A stretch of 64,000 nt of DNA from Anthonomus grandis grandis (Eukaryota > Arthropoda > Insecta > Coleoptera > Curculionidae). Numbering within the stretch: the stretch's first letter is position 1; each line of letters opens with the position of its first letter. Shown here piece after piece: positions 10,268-24,650 of this stretch. A program made the translations under genes and the position numbers. Under the pieces are notes generated by a model that searched no databases, was not told the DNA's origin, and saw only the letters and a list, made by a program, of their open reading frames with translations. The stretch spans positions 18,517,167-18,581,166 of the forward strand of contig NC_065547.1 of assembly GCF_022605725.1 (NCBI RefSeq). The letters are read 5' to 3'.

Positions 10268-12173
10268 ATTGTTCTGATATGATTTCAATTTAATTTTTAG
10301 ATATAATTTGTTTAACCCTAAGTAATTTTTTAAAATATTTTGATGTATTGTGTTTAAAAAAAATAGTCATATCTCACTCTATTACTGTTATTTATTATTC
10401 GAATATAATTTACATTTACTGTTTCGCATATACAAGATAGCCAAATGATAATTTTTGCGGTTTGAACACAACCAGAGTTAAGAAAATGTAATAACTAATA
10501 GGGTTGGCGATTGTTCCGATTTAATTTTAATTTAATTTTTAGATATGATTTGATTAACCCTAAATGATTTTTAAAAATATTTTGATATATTGTGTTTAAA
10601 AAAAATAGTCATATCTCGCTCAATTACGCTTATCTATTATTCAGATTTATTTTAAAATTAATATTTAGGTTATACAAGATGACTCAAATGATCCTTTTTA
10701 AGTTTTGGACATAACCAGGGTTAAGAAAATAGAACAATTAATCAATAATAGCATTGTCCGATTTGATTCCAATTTCATCTTTTAAGTTCATTTGATGTAC
10801 TGTAAATTATTTTTAAAATTTTTCAGATGCATTATTTTTTAAAAAAATAATTATATCTCACTTTATTACTGTTATCTATTATTCAAATTTATTTTAAAAT
10901 TAATATTTAGGTTATACAAGATGACTCATATGATCCTTTTTAAGGTTTGGACATAACCAGGGTTATGAAAATAGAACAATTAATCATTATAGCATTGTCC
11001 GATATGATTCCAATTTAATCGTTGAAGTTCATTTGATGGACTGTAAATTATTTTTAAAATTTTTCTTATGAATCAAATGATCCTTTTTAAGTTTTGGACA
11101 TAACCAGAATAAAGAAAATCGATTTCTATTATCTATAGCTAATGTTCTGATATGATTTCAATTTAATTTTTAGATATAATTTGTTTAACTCTAAGTAATT
11201 TTTTAAAATATTTTCATGTATTGTGTTTAAAAAAAATAGTCATATCTCACTCAATTACGGTTATCTATTATTCAAATTTATTTTAAAATTAATATTTAGG
11301 TTATACAAGATGACTCAAATGATCCTTTTTAAGTTTTGGACATAACCAGAATAAAGAAAATCGATTTCTATTATCTATAGCTATTGTTCTGATATGATTT
11401 CAATTTAATTTTAATAGCCAAATTATGTTTTTTGCGGTTTGAACACACCCAGAGTTAAGAAAATGTAATAACTAATAGCGTTGGCGATTGTTCCGATTTA
11501 ATTTTAATTCAATTTTTAGATATAATTTGATTAACCCTAAATGATTTTTTTAAATATTTTGATGTTTTGTGTTTAAAGAAAAAAGTCATATCTCACTCAA
11601 TTACGGTTATCTATTATTCAAATATATTTTAAAATTCATATTTAGATTACACAAGATGACCCAAATGATCCTTTTTAAGTTTTGGACATAACCAGGGTTA
11701 AGAAAATAGAACAATTAATCATTAAAGCATTGTCCGATTTGATTCCAATTTAATTTTTGAATTTCATTTGATGTACAGTAAATTATTTTTAAAAGTTTTC
11801 TTATGAATTCTTTTTTAAAAAAATAATTATATCTCACTTTATTACTGTTTTTTATTATTCGAATATAATTTACATTTACTATTTCGCATATACAAGATAG
11901 CCAAATGATGTTTTTTACGGTTTGAACACAGCCAGAATTAAGAAAATATAATAACTAATAGCGTTAACGATTGTTCCGATTTAATTTTAAATTAATTTTT
12001 AGATATAATTTGATTAACCCTAAATGATTTTTAAAAATATTTTGATGTATTGTGTTTAAAAAAAAAAGTCATATCTCACTCAATTACGGTTAACTATTAT
12101 TCAAATTTATTTTAAAATTAATATTTAGGTTATACAAGATGACTCAATTGATCCTTTTTAAGTTTTGGAAATA

Positions 12174-12203
12174 GGACAATGCTATGGACACATAGCATTG
12201 TCC
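12174..12203. repeat. Hairpin copy, perfect arms
   Basis: Counterpart of the 7601 hairpin in the 11.6-13.2 kb version of the block (4573-bp offset). Confidence 0.95.
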
Positions 12204-12745
12204 GATTTGATTCCAATTTAACTTTTAAACTTCATTTGATGTACTGTAAATTATTTTTGAATGAAATGGTTAAGAAAATAGAACAATTAATCATTATAGC
12301 ATTGTCCGATTTGATTCCAATTTGATTTTTGAAGTTCATGTAATGTACTATAAATTATTTTAAAATTTTTTCTTATGAATTGTTTGTAAAGAAAATAACC
12401 ATATCTCACTCTATTACTGTTATCTATTATTCGAATATAATTTAAATTTACTATTTCGCATATACAAGATGGCCAAATGATGTTTGTTGCGGTTTGAACA
12501 CAACCAGAGTTGAGAAAATGTAATAACTAATAGGGTTGGCGATTGTTCCGATTTAATTTTAATTAAAATTTTAGATATAATTTGATTAACCCTAAATGAT
12601 TTTTAAAAATATTTTGATATATGGTGTTTAAAAAAAATAGTCATATCTCACTCAATTACGGTTATCTATTATTCAAATTTATTTTAAAATTAATATTTAG
12701 GTTATACAAGATGACTCAATTGATCCTTTTTAAGTTTTGGAAATA

Positions 12746-12775
12746 GGACAATGCTATGGACACATAGCATTGTCC
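12746..12775. repeat. Hairpin copy, perfect arms
   Basis: Counterpart of the 8737 hairpin (4009-bp offset). It lies 572 bp after the preceding hairpin. Confidence 0.95.
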
Positions 12776-14340
12776 GATTTGATTCCAATTCAACTTTTGA
12801 ACTTCATTTGATGTACTGTAAATTATTTTTAAAATTTTTCATATGAATTGTTTTTTAAAAAAATAATTATATCTCACTCTATTACTAATATCTATTATTC
12901 GAATATAATTTAAATTAACTATTTCGCATATACAAGATAGCCAAATGACGTCTTTTGCGGTTTGAACACAACCAGAATTAAGAAAATGTAATAACTAATA
13001 GGGTTGGCGATTGTTACGATTTAATTTTAATTCAATTTTTAGATATAATTTGATTAACCCTAAATAATTTTTAAAAATAATTTTATGTATTATGTTTAAA
13101 AAAATAGTCATAGCTCACTCAATTACGGTTATCTATTATTCAAATTTATTTTAAAATTAATATTTAGGTTATCAAGGTGACCCAAAATGATCCTTTTTAA
13201 GTTTTGGACATAACCAGGGTTAAGAAAGTAGAACAATTAATCATTATAGCATTGTCCGATTTGATTCCAATTTAATCTTCAAAGTTCATTTGATGTACTG
13301 TAAATTATTTTTAAAATTTTTCTTATGAATTATTTTTTAAAAAAATAATTATATCTCACTCTATTACTAATATCTATTATACGAATAGAATTTAAATTTA
13401 CTATTTCGCGTATACAAGATAGCCAAATTATGTTTTTTACGGTTTGAACACAACCAGAGTTAAGAAAATTTAATAATTAATAGGGTTGGCGATTGTTCCG
13501 ATTTAATTTCAATTTAATTTTAAGATATAATTTGATTAACCCTAAATGACTTTTAAAAATAGTTTTATCTAATATGTTTTAAAAAAATAGTCATATCTCA
13601 CTCAATTACGGTCATCTAATATTCAAATTTATTTAAAAATTAATATTTAGGTTATACAAGATGACTCAATTGATCCTTTTTAAGTTTTGGACATAACCAG
13701 TGTTAAGAAAATAGAACAATTAATCATTATAGCATTGTCCGATTTGATTCCAATTTAATCTTTGAAGTTCATTTGATGGACTGTAAATTATTTTTAAAAT
13801 TTTTCTAATGAATTGTTTAAAAAAAAAAAATTATATCTCACTCTATTACTAATATCTATTATTCGAATAGAATTTAAATTTACTATTTCGCATATACAAG
13901 ATAGCCAAATGATGTTTATTGCGGTTTGAACACAACCAGAGTTAAGAAAATTTAATAACTAATAGGGTTGGCGATTGTTCCGATTTAATTTTAATTTAAT
14001 TTTTAGATATAATTTGATTAACCCTAAATGATTTTTAAAAATATTTTGATATATTGTGTTTAAAAAAAATAGTCATATCTCGCTCAATTGCGCTTATCTA
14101 TTATTCAAATTTATTTTAAAATTAATATTTAGGTTATACAAGATGACCCAAATGATCCTTTGTAAGTTTTGGACAAAACCAGGGTTAAGAAAATATAACA
14201 TATAATCATTATAGCATTGTCTGATTTGATTCCAATTTAATTTTTGAAGTCCATTTGATGTACTGTAAATTATTTTTAAAATTTTTCTTATGAATTGTTT
14301 TTTAAAAAAATAATTATATCTCACTCTATTACTGTTATCT

Positions 14341-14690
14341 ATTATTCGAATATGATTTAAATTTAATTTTTCGCATATACAAGGTAGCCAAATGATGTTC
14401 TTTACGGTTTGAACACAACCAGAATTAAGAAAATATAATAACTAATAGCGTTAAAGATTGTTCCGATTTAATTTTAATTTCACTTTTCGATATAATTTGA
14501 TTAACCCCAAATGATTTTTAAAAATATTTTGCTGCATTGTGTTTAAAAAAAATTATCATATCTCACTCAATTACGGTTATCTATTATTCAAATTTATTTT
14601 AAAATTAATATTTAGGTTATCAAGATGACTCAAATGATCCTTTTTAAGTTTTGGACATAACCAGGGTTAAGAAAATAGAACACTTAATCA
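14341..14690. repeat. Segment shared with 60.73-61.08 kb
   Basis: These 350 bp carry a set of rare variants (AAGGTAGCC, TTTCACTTTTCGATATAA, AACCCCAAATG, TTTTGCTGCATTG, AATTATCATATC) that recur together 46,388 bp downstream and in no other monomer I read. Confidence 0.85.
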
Positions 14691-14870
14691 TTATTGCATT
14701 GTCCGATTTGATTCCAATTTAATCTTTGAAGTTCATTTGATGGACTGTAAATTATTTTTAAAATTTTTCTTATGAATTGTTTTTTAAAAAAATAATTATA
14801 TCTCACTCTATTATTCAAATATAATTTAAATTTACTATTTGGCTTATGCAAGATAGCCAAATGATGTTTT

Positions 14871-17800
14871 TTGCGGTTTGAACACAACCAGAGTTAAGAA
14901 AATTTAATAATTAATAGGGTTGGCGATTGTTCCGATTTAATTTCAATTTAATTTTAAGATATAATTTGATTAACCCTAAATGACTTTTAAAAATAGTTTT
15001 ATCTAATATGTTTTAAAAAAATAGTCATATCTCACTCAATTACGGTCATCTATTATTCAAATATAATTTGAAATTAATGTTTAGGTTATCAAGATGACTC
15101 AAATGATCCTTTTTAAATTTTGGTTTCAGTTGATGATTTTCAGTTGGTTTCAGTTGATTGAGTTCATTTGATGTACTGTAAATTATTTTTAAAATTTTTC
15201 TTATGAATTGTTTTTTAAAAAAATAATTATATCTCACTCTATTACTGTTATCTATTATTCCAATAGAATTTAAATTTACTATTTCGCATATACAAGATAG
15301 CCAAAGGATGTTTTTTACGGTTTAAACACAACCAGAATTAAGAAAATATAATAACTAATAGCGTCTAAGATTGTTCCGTTTTAATTTTAATTTAATTTTT
15401 AGATATAATTTGATCAACCCTAAATGACTTTTAAAAATATTTTGATGTATTGTGATTAAAAAAAAGAGTCATATCTCACTCAATTAGGGTTATCTATTAT
15501 TCAAAATTATTTTAAAATTAATATTTAGGATATACAAAATGACTCAAATGATCCTTTTTAAGTTTTGGACATAACCAGAATAAAGAAAATCGATTTCTAT
15601 CATCTATAGCTATTGTTCTGATATGATTTCAATTTAATTTTTAGATATAATTTGTTTAACCCTACGTAATTTTTTAAAATATTTTCATGTATTGTGTTTA
15701 AAAAAAATAGTCATATCTCACTTAATTACGGTTATCTATTATTCAAATTTATTTTAAAATTAATATTTAGGTTATACAAGATGACTCAAATGATCCTTTT
15801 TAAGTTTTGGACATAACCAAAATAAAGAAAATCGATTTCTATTATCTATAGCTATTGTTCTGATATGATTTCACTTTAATTTTTAGATATAATTTGTTTA
15901 ACCCTAAATGACTTTTAAAAATAGTTTTATCTAATATGTTTTAAAAAAATAGTCATATGTCACTCAATTACGGTTGTCTATTATTCAAATTTATTTTAAA
16001 ATTAATATTTAGGTTATAGAAGATGACTCAAATGATCCTTTTTAAGTTTTGGACATAACCAGGGTTAAGAAAATAGAACAATTAATAATTATTGCATTGT
16101 CCGATTTGATTTCAATTTAATCTTTGAAGTTCATTTGATGGACTGTAAATTATTTTTAAAATTTTTCTTATGAATTGTTTTTTAAAAAAATAATTATATC
16201 TCACTCTATTATTCGAATATAATTTAAATTCACTATTTGGCATAAGCAAGATTGCCAAATGATGTTTTTTGCGGTTTGAACACAACCAGAGTTAAGAAAA
16301 TTTAATAATTAATAGGGTTGGCGATTGTTCCGATTTAATTTTAATTTAAATTTTAGATATAATTTGATTAACCCTAAATGATTTTTAAAAATATTTTGAT
16401 ATATTGTGTTTAAAAAAAATAGTCATATCTCGCTCAATTACGCTTATCTATTATTCAAATTTATTTTAAAATTAATATTTAGGTTATACAAGATGACTCA
16501 AATGATCCTTTTTAAGTTTTGGACATAACCAGAATAAAGAAAATCGATTTCTATCATCTATAGCTATTGTTCTGATATGATTTCAATTTAATTTTTAGAT
16601 ATAATTTGTTTAACCCTACGTAATTTTTTAAAATATTTTCATGTATTGTGTTTAAAAAAAATAGTCATATCTCACTTAATTACGGTTATCTATTATTCAA
16701 ATTTATTTTAAAATTAATATTTAGGGTATACAAGATGACTCAAATGATCCTTTTTAAGTTTTGGACATAACCAAAATAAAGAAAATCGATTTCTATTATC
16801 TATAGCTATTGTTCTGATATGATTTCAATTTAATTTTTAGATATAATTTGTTTAACCCTAAATGACTTTTAAAAATAGTTTTATCTAATATGTTTTAAAA
16901 AAATAGTCATATCTCACTCAATTACGGTTGTCTATTATTCAAATTTATTTTAAAATTAATATTTAGGTTATAGAAGATGACTCAAATGATCCTTTTTAAG
17001 TTTTGGACATAACCAGGGTTAAGAAAATAGAACAATTAATCATTATTGCATTGTCCGATTTGATTCCAATTTAATCTTTGAAGTTCATTTGATGGACTGT
17101 AAATTATTTTTAAAATTTTTCTGATGAATTGTTTTTTAAAAAAATAATTATATCTTACTCTATTACTGTTATCTATTATTCGAATAGAATTTAAATTTAC
17201 TATTTCGCATATACAAGATAGCCAAATGATGTTTTTTACGGTTTGAACACAACCAGAATTAAGAAAATATAATAACTAATAGCGTTAAAGATTGTTCCGT
17301 TTTAATTTTAATTTAATTTTTAGATATAATTTGATTAACCCTAAATGACTTTTAAAAATATTTTGATGTATTGTGATTAAAAAAAAGAGTCATATCTCAC
17401 TCAATTAGGGTTATCTATTATTCAAATTTATTTTAAAATGAATATCTAGGATATACAAGATGACTCAAATGATCCTTTTTAAGTTTTGGACATAACCAGA
17501 ATAAAGAAAATCGATTTCTATCATCTATAGCTATTGTTCTGATATGATTTCAATTTAATTTTTAGATATAATTTATTTAACCCTACGTAATTTTGTAAAA
17601 TATTTTCATGTATTGTGTTTAAAAAAAATAGTCATATCTCACTTAATTACGGTTATCTATTATTCAAATTTATTTTAAAATTAATATTTAGGTTATACAA
17701 GATGACTCAAATTATCCTTTTTAAGTTTTGGACATAACCAAAATAAAGAAAATCGATTTCTATTATCTATAGCTATTGTTCTGATATGATTTCAATTTAA

Positions 17801-18187
17801 TTTTTAGATATAATTTGTTTAACCCTAAATGACTTTTAAAAATAGTTTTATTTAATATGTTTTAAAAAAATAGTCACATCTCACTCAATTACCTGTCTAT
17901 TATTCAAATTTATTTTAAAATTAATATTTAGGTTATAGAAGATGACTCAAATGATCCTTTTTAAGTTTTGGACATAACCAGGGTTAAAAAAATAGAACAA
18001 TTAATCATTATTGCATTGTCCGATTTGATTCCAATTTAATCTTTGAAGTTCATTTGATGGACTGTAAATTATTTTTAAAATTTTTCTGATGAATTGTTTT
18101 TTAAAAAAATAATTATATCCCACTCTATTATTCGAATATAATTTAAATTCACTATTTGGCATATGCAAGATAGCCAAATGATGTTTC
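14871..18187. repeat. HOR unit 3317 bp, copy 1
   Basis: The unit spans about 14 monomers. It is recognised by rare variants, including a TGGTTTCAGTTGATG insertion-like string at 15121 and GCCAAAGGATG at 15299. Within it, C-type stretches recur at offsets of 954 and 967 bp, close to four monomers, so the 3.3-kb unit is itself built of four-monomer blocks. No gene is present; minus-strand open frames here are satellite translations. Confidence 0.9.
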
Positions 18188-21100
18188 TTGCGGTTTGAAC
18201 ACAACCAGAGTTAAGAAAATTTAATAATTAATAGGGTTGGCGATTGTTCCGATTTAATTTCAATTTAATTTTAAGATATAATTTGATTAACCCTAAATGA
18301 CTTTTAAAAATAGTTTTATCTAATATGTTTTAAAAAAATAGTCATATCTCACTCAATTACGGTCATCTATTATTCAAATATAATTTGAAATTAATGTTTA
18401 GGTTATCAAGATGACTCAAATGATCCTTTTTAAATTTTGGTTTCAGTTGATGATTTTCAGTTGGTTTCAGTTGATTGAGTTCATTTGATGTACTGTAAAT
18501 TATTTTTAAAATTTTTCTTATGAATTGTTTTTTAAAAAAATAATTATATCTCACTCTATTACTGTTATCTATTATTCCAATAGAATTTAAATTTACTATT
18601 TCGCATATACAAGATAGCCAAAGGATGTTTTTTACGGTTTAAACACAACCAGAATTAAGAAAATATAATAACTAATAGCGTCTAAGATTGTTCCGTTTTA
18701 ATTTTAATTTAATTTTTAGATATAATTTGATCAACCCTAAATGACTTTTAAAAATATTTTGATGTATTGTGATTAAAAAAAAGAGTCATATCTCACTCAA
18801 TTAGGGTTATCTATTATTCAAAATTATTTTAAAATTAATATTTAGGATATACAAAATGACTCAAATGATCCTTTTTAAGTTTTGGACATAACCAGAATAA
18901 AGAAAATCGATTTCTATCATCTATAGCTATTGTTCTGATATGATTTCAATTTAATTTTTAGATATAATTTGTTTAACCCTACGTAATTTTTTAAAATATT
19001 TTCATGTATTGTGTTTAAAAAAAATAGTCATATCTCACTTAATTACGGTTATCTATTATTCAAATTTATTTTAAAATTAATATTTAGGTTATACAAGATG
19101 ACTCAAATGATCCTTTTTAAGTTTTGGACATAACCAAAATAAAGAAAATCGATTTCTATTATCTATAGCTATTGTTCTGATATGATTTCACTTTAATTTT
19201 TAGATATAATTTGTTTAACCCTAAATGACTTTTAAAAATAGTTTTATCTAATATGTTTTAAAAAAATAGTCATATGTCACTCAATTACGGTTGTCTATTA
19301 TTCAAATTTATTTTAAAATTAATATTTAGGTTATAGAAGATGACTCAAATGATCCTTTTTAAGTTTTGGACATAACCAGGGTTAAGAAAATAGAACAATT
19401 AATAATTATTGCATTGTCCGATTTGATTTCAATTTAATCTTTGAAGTTCATTTGATGGACTGTAAATTATTTTTAAAATTTTTCTTATGAATTGTTTTTT
19501 AAAAAAATAATTATATCTCACTCTATTATTCGAATATAATTTAAATTCACTATTTGGCATAAGCAAGATTGCCAAATGATGTTTTTTGCGGTTTGAACAC
19601 AACCAGAGTTAAGAAAATTTAATAATTAATAGGGTTGGCGATTGTTCCGATTTAATTTTAATTTAAATTTTAGATATAATTTGATTAACCCTAAATGATT
19701 TTTAAAAATATTTTGATATATTGTGTTTAAAAAAAATAGTCATATCTCGCTCAATTACGCTTATCTATTATTCAAATTTATTTTAAAATTAATATTTAGG
19801 TTATACAAGATGACTCAAATGATCCTTTTTAAGTTTTGGACATAACCAGAATAAAGAAAATCGATTTCTATCATCTATAGCTATTGTTCTGATATGATTT
19901 CAATTTAATTTTTAGATATAATTTGTTTAACCCTACGTAATTTTTTAAAATATTTTCATGTATTGTGTTTAAAAAAAATAGTCATATCTCACTTAATTAC
20001 GGTTATCTATTATTCAAATTTATTTTAAAATTAATATTTAGGGTATACAAGATGACTCAAATGATCCTTTTTAAGTTTTGGACATAACCAAAATAAAGAA
20101 AATCGATTTCTATTATCTATAGCTATTGTTCTGATATGATTTCAATTTAATTTTTAGATATAATTTGTTTAACCCTAAATGACTTTTAAAAATAGTTTTA
20201 TCTAATATGTTTTAAAAAAATAGTCATATCTCACTCAATTACGGTTGTCTATTATTCAAATTTATTTTAAAATTAATATTTAGGTTATAGAAGATGACTC
20301 AAATGATCCTTTTTAAGTTTTGGACATAACCAGGGTTAAGAAAATAGAACAATTAATCATTATTGCATTGTCCGATTTGATTCCAATTTAATCTTTGAAG
20401 TTCATTTGATGGACTGTAAATTATTTTTAAAATTTTTCTGATGAATTGTTTTTTAAAAAAATAATTATATCTTACTCTATTACTGTTATCTATTATTCGA
20501 ATAGAATTTAAATTTACTATTTCGCATATACAAGATAGCCAAATGATGTTTTTTACGGTTTGAACACAACCAGAATTAAGAAAATATAATAACTAATAGC
20601 GTTAAAGATTGTTCCGTTTTAATTTTAATTTAATTTTTAGATATAATTTGATTAACCCTAAATGACTTTTAAAAATATTTTGATGTATTGTGATTAAAAA
20701 AAAGAGTCATATCTCACTCAATTAGGGTTATCTATTATTCAAATTTATTTTAAAATGAATATCTAGGATATACAAGATGACTCAAATGATCCTTTTTAAG
20801 TTTTGGACATAACCAGAATAAAGAAAATCGATTTCTATCATCTATAGCTATTGTTCTGATATGATTTCAATTTAATTTTTAGATATAATTTATTTAACCC
20901 TACGTAATTTTGTAAAATATTTTCATGTATTGTGTTTAAAAAAAATAGTCATATCTCACTTAATTACGGTTATCTATTATTCAAATTTATTTTAAAATTA
21001 ATATTTAGGTTATACAAGATGACTCAAATTATCCTTTTTAAGTTTTGGACATAACCAAAATAAAGAAAATCGATTTCTATTATCTATAGCTATTGTTCTG

Positions 21101-21504
21101 ATATGATTTCAATTTAATTTTTAGATATAATTTGTTTAACCCTAAATGACTTTTAAAAATAGTTTTATTTAATATGTTTTAAAAAAATAGTCACATCTCA
21201 CTCAATTACCTGTCTATTATTCAAATTTATTTTAAAATTAATATTTAGGTTATAGAAGATGACTCAAATGATCCTTTTTAAGTTTTGGACATAACCAGGG
21301 TTAAAAAAATAGAACAATTAATCATTATTGCATTGTCCGATTTGATTCCAATTTAATCTTTGAAGTTCATTTGATGGACTGTAAATTATTTTTAAAATTT
21401 TTCTGATGAATTGTTTTTTAAAAAAATAATTATATCCCACTCTATTATTCGAATATAATTTAAATTCACTATTTGGCATATGCAAGATAGCCAAATGATG
21501 TTTC
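18188..21504. repeat. HOR unit 3317 bp, copy 2
   Basis: I saw no difference from copy 1 at the markers compared: 15121 recurs at 18438, the CACTTTAATTTTT variant near 15871 recurs near 19188, and the short ATTACCTGTCTATT variant recurs near 21206. A partial third copy continues to about 21620, where the sequence switches to a different continuation. Confidence 0.9.
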
Positions 21505-21719
21505 TTGCGGTTTGAACACAACCAGAGTTAAGAAAATTTAATAATTAATAGGGTTGGCGATTGTTCCGATTTAATTTCAATTTAATTTTAAGATATAATT
21601 TGATTAACCCTAAATGACTTTTAAAAATATTTTGATGTATTGTGATTAAAAAAAAGAGTCATATCTCACTCAATTAGGGTTATCTATTATTCAAATTTAT
21701 TTTAAAATGAATATCTAGG

Positions 21720-23222
21720 ATATACAAGATGACTCAAATGATCCTTTTTAAGTTTTGGACATAACCAGGGTTAAGAAAATAGAACAATTTATCATTATAG
21801 CATTGTCCGATTTAATTCCAATTTAATCTTTGAAGTTCATTTGATGGAATGTAAATTATTTTAAAAATTTTTCCTATGAATTGTTTTTTAAAAAAATAAC
21901 TATATCTCACTCTATTACTGATATCTATTATTCGAATATAATTTAAATTTACTATTTCGCATATACAAGATAGCCAAATGATGTTTTTTACGGTTTGAAC
22001 ACAACCAGAATTAAGAAAATATAATAACTTTTTGCGTTAACGATTGTTCCGTTTTAATTTTAATTTAATTTTTAGATATAATTTGATTAACCCTAAAGGA
22101 CTTTTAAAAATATTTTGATGTATTGTGTTTAACAAAAATAGTCATATCTCACTCAATTACGGTTATCTATTATTCGAATATAATCTAAATTTACTATTTC
22201 GCATATACAAGATAGTCAAATGATGTTTTTTTGCGGTTTGAACACAACCAGAGTTAAGAAAATGTAATAACTAATAGCGTTGGCGATTGTTCCCATTTAA
22301 TTTTAATTCAATTTTTAGATATAATTTGATTAACCCTAAATGATTTTTAAAAATAGTTTTATGTATTGTGTTTAAAAAAAATAGTCATATCTCACTCAAT
22401 AACGGTTATCTATTATTCAAATTTATTTTAAAATTAATATTTAGGTTATACAAGATGACTCAAATGATCCTTTTTAAATTTTGGACATAACCAGGGTTGA
22501 GAAAATAGAACAATTAATCATTATTGCATTGTCCGATTTGATTCCAATTTAATCTTTGAAGTTCATTTGATGGACTGTAAATTATTTTTAAAATTTTTCT
22601 TATGAATTGTTTTAAAAAAAAATAACCATATCTCACTCTATTACTGTTATCTATTATTCGAATATAATTTAAATTTACTATTTCGCATATACAAGATAGC
22701 CAAATAATGTTTTTTACGGTTTGAACACAACCAGAATTAAGAAAATATAATAACTAATAGCGTTAAAGATTGTTCCGTTTTAATTTTAATTTAATTTTTA
22801 GATATAATTTGATTAACCCTAAATGACTTTTAAAAATATTTTGATGTATTGTGTTTAAAAAAAATAGTCATATCTCACTCAATTACGGTTATCTATTATT
22901 CAAATTTATTTTAAAATTAATATTTAGATTATACAAGATGACTCAAATGATCCTTTTTAAGTTTTGGACATAACCAGAGTTAAGAAAATAGAACAAATAA
23001 TCATTATAGCATTGTCCGTTTTGATTCCAATTTAATTTTTGAAGTTCATTTGATGTACTGTAAATTATTATTAAAATTTTTCTTATGAATTGTTTTTTAC
23101 AAAAATAATTATATCTCGCTCTATTACTGTTAATTATTATTCGAATATAATTTACATTTACTATTTCGTGCGAATATAATTTACATTATTATTAGTCGAA
23201 TATAATTTACATTTACTATTCT
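21720..23222. repeat. HOR unit 1503 bp, copy 1
   Basis: It is recognised by rare variants AGAACAATTTATC (21781), GATGGAATGTAAATT and ATAACTTTTTGCGTTAACG. Its right end has an untidy joint at about 23168-23222 where CGAATATAATTTACATT pieces are repeated before ATATACAAG resumes. Confidence 0.9.
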
Positions 23223-24650
23223 ATATACAAGATGACTCAAATGATCCTTTTTAAGTTTTGGACATAACCAGGGTTAAGAAAATAGAACAATTTATCATTA
23301 TAGCATTGTCCGATTTAATTCCAATTTAATCTTTGAAGTTCATTTGATGGAATGTAAATTATTTTAAAAATTTTTCCTATGAATTGTTTTTTAAAAAAAT
23401 AACTATATCTCACTCTATTACTGATATCTATTATTCGAATATAATTTAAATTTACTATTTCGCATATACAAGATAGCCAAATGATGTTTTTTACGGTTTG
23501 AACACAACCAGAATTAAGAAAATATAATAACTTTTTGCGTTAACGATTGTTCCGTTTTAATTTTAATTTAATTTTTAGATATAATTTGATTAACCCTAAA
23601 GGACTTTTAAAAATATATTGATGTATTGTGTTTAACAAAAATAGTCATATCTCACTCAATTACGGTTATCTATTATTCGAATATAATCTAAATTTACTAT
23701 TTCGCATATACAAGATAGTCAAATGATGTTTTTTTGCGGTTTGAACACAACCAGAGTTAAGAAAATGTAATAACTAATAGCGTTGGCGATTGTTCCCATT
23801 TAATTTTAATTCAATTTTTAGATATAATTTGATTAACCCTAAATGATTTTTAAAAATAGTTTTATGTATTGTGTTTAAAAAAAATAGTCATATCTCACTC
23901 AATAACGGTTATCTATTATTCAAATTTATTTTAAAATTAATATTTAGGTTATACAAGATGACTCAAATGATCCTTTTTAAATTTTGGACATAACCAGGGT
24001 TGAGAAAATAGAACAATTAATCATTATTGCATTGTCCGATTTGATTCCAATTTAATCTTTGAAGTTCATTTGATGGACTGTAAATTATTTTTAAAATTTT
24101 TCTTATGAATTGTTTTAAAAAAAAATAACCATATCTCACTCTATTACTGTTATCTATTATTCGAATATAATTTAAATTTACTATTTCGCATATACAAGAT
24201 AGCCAAATAATGTTTTTTACGGTTTGAACACAACCAGAATTAAGAAAATATAATAACTAATAGCGATAAAGATTGTTCCGTTTTAATTTTAATTTAATTT
24301 TTAGATATAATTTGATTAACCCTAAATGACTTTTAAAAATATTTTGATGTATTGTGTTTAAAAAAAATAGTCATATCTCACTCAATAACGGTTATCTATT
24401 ATTCAAATTTATTTTAAAATTAATATTTAGGTTATACAAGATGACTCAAATGATCCTTTTTAAATTTTGGACATAACCAGAGTTAAGAAAATAGAACAAT
24501 TAATCATTATAGCATTGTCCGACTTGATTTCAATTTAATTTTTAAAGTTCATTTGATGTACTGTAAATTATTTTTAAAATTTTTCTTATGAATTGTTTTT
24601 TAAAAAAATCATTATATCTCACTCTATTAGTGTTATTTATTATTCGATTA
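23223..24650. repeat. HOR unit 1503 bp, copy 2
   Basis: It follows copy 1 nearly base for base to about 24360 (for example AGAACAATTTATC again at 23284). It then drifts with several substitutions, suggesting that the true duplication ended there or was partly overwritten by gene conversion. Confidence 0.8.

Larger units (their letters stand above)
9191..14870. repeat. Mixed A/B/C satellite monomers
   Basis: This region is continuous satellite. Two successive C monomers start at 10027 and 10268 (241 bp apart); the second switches to B sequence part way. About 11.50-13.2 kb is a second version of about 6.9-9.1 kb. Offsets are 4573 bp at its left end and 4009 bp at its right end, so about 564 bp (one hairpin-bearing unit) differs between versions. 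No gene is present. Confidence 0.9.
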
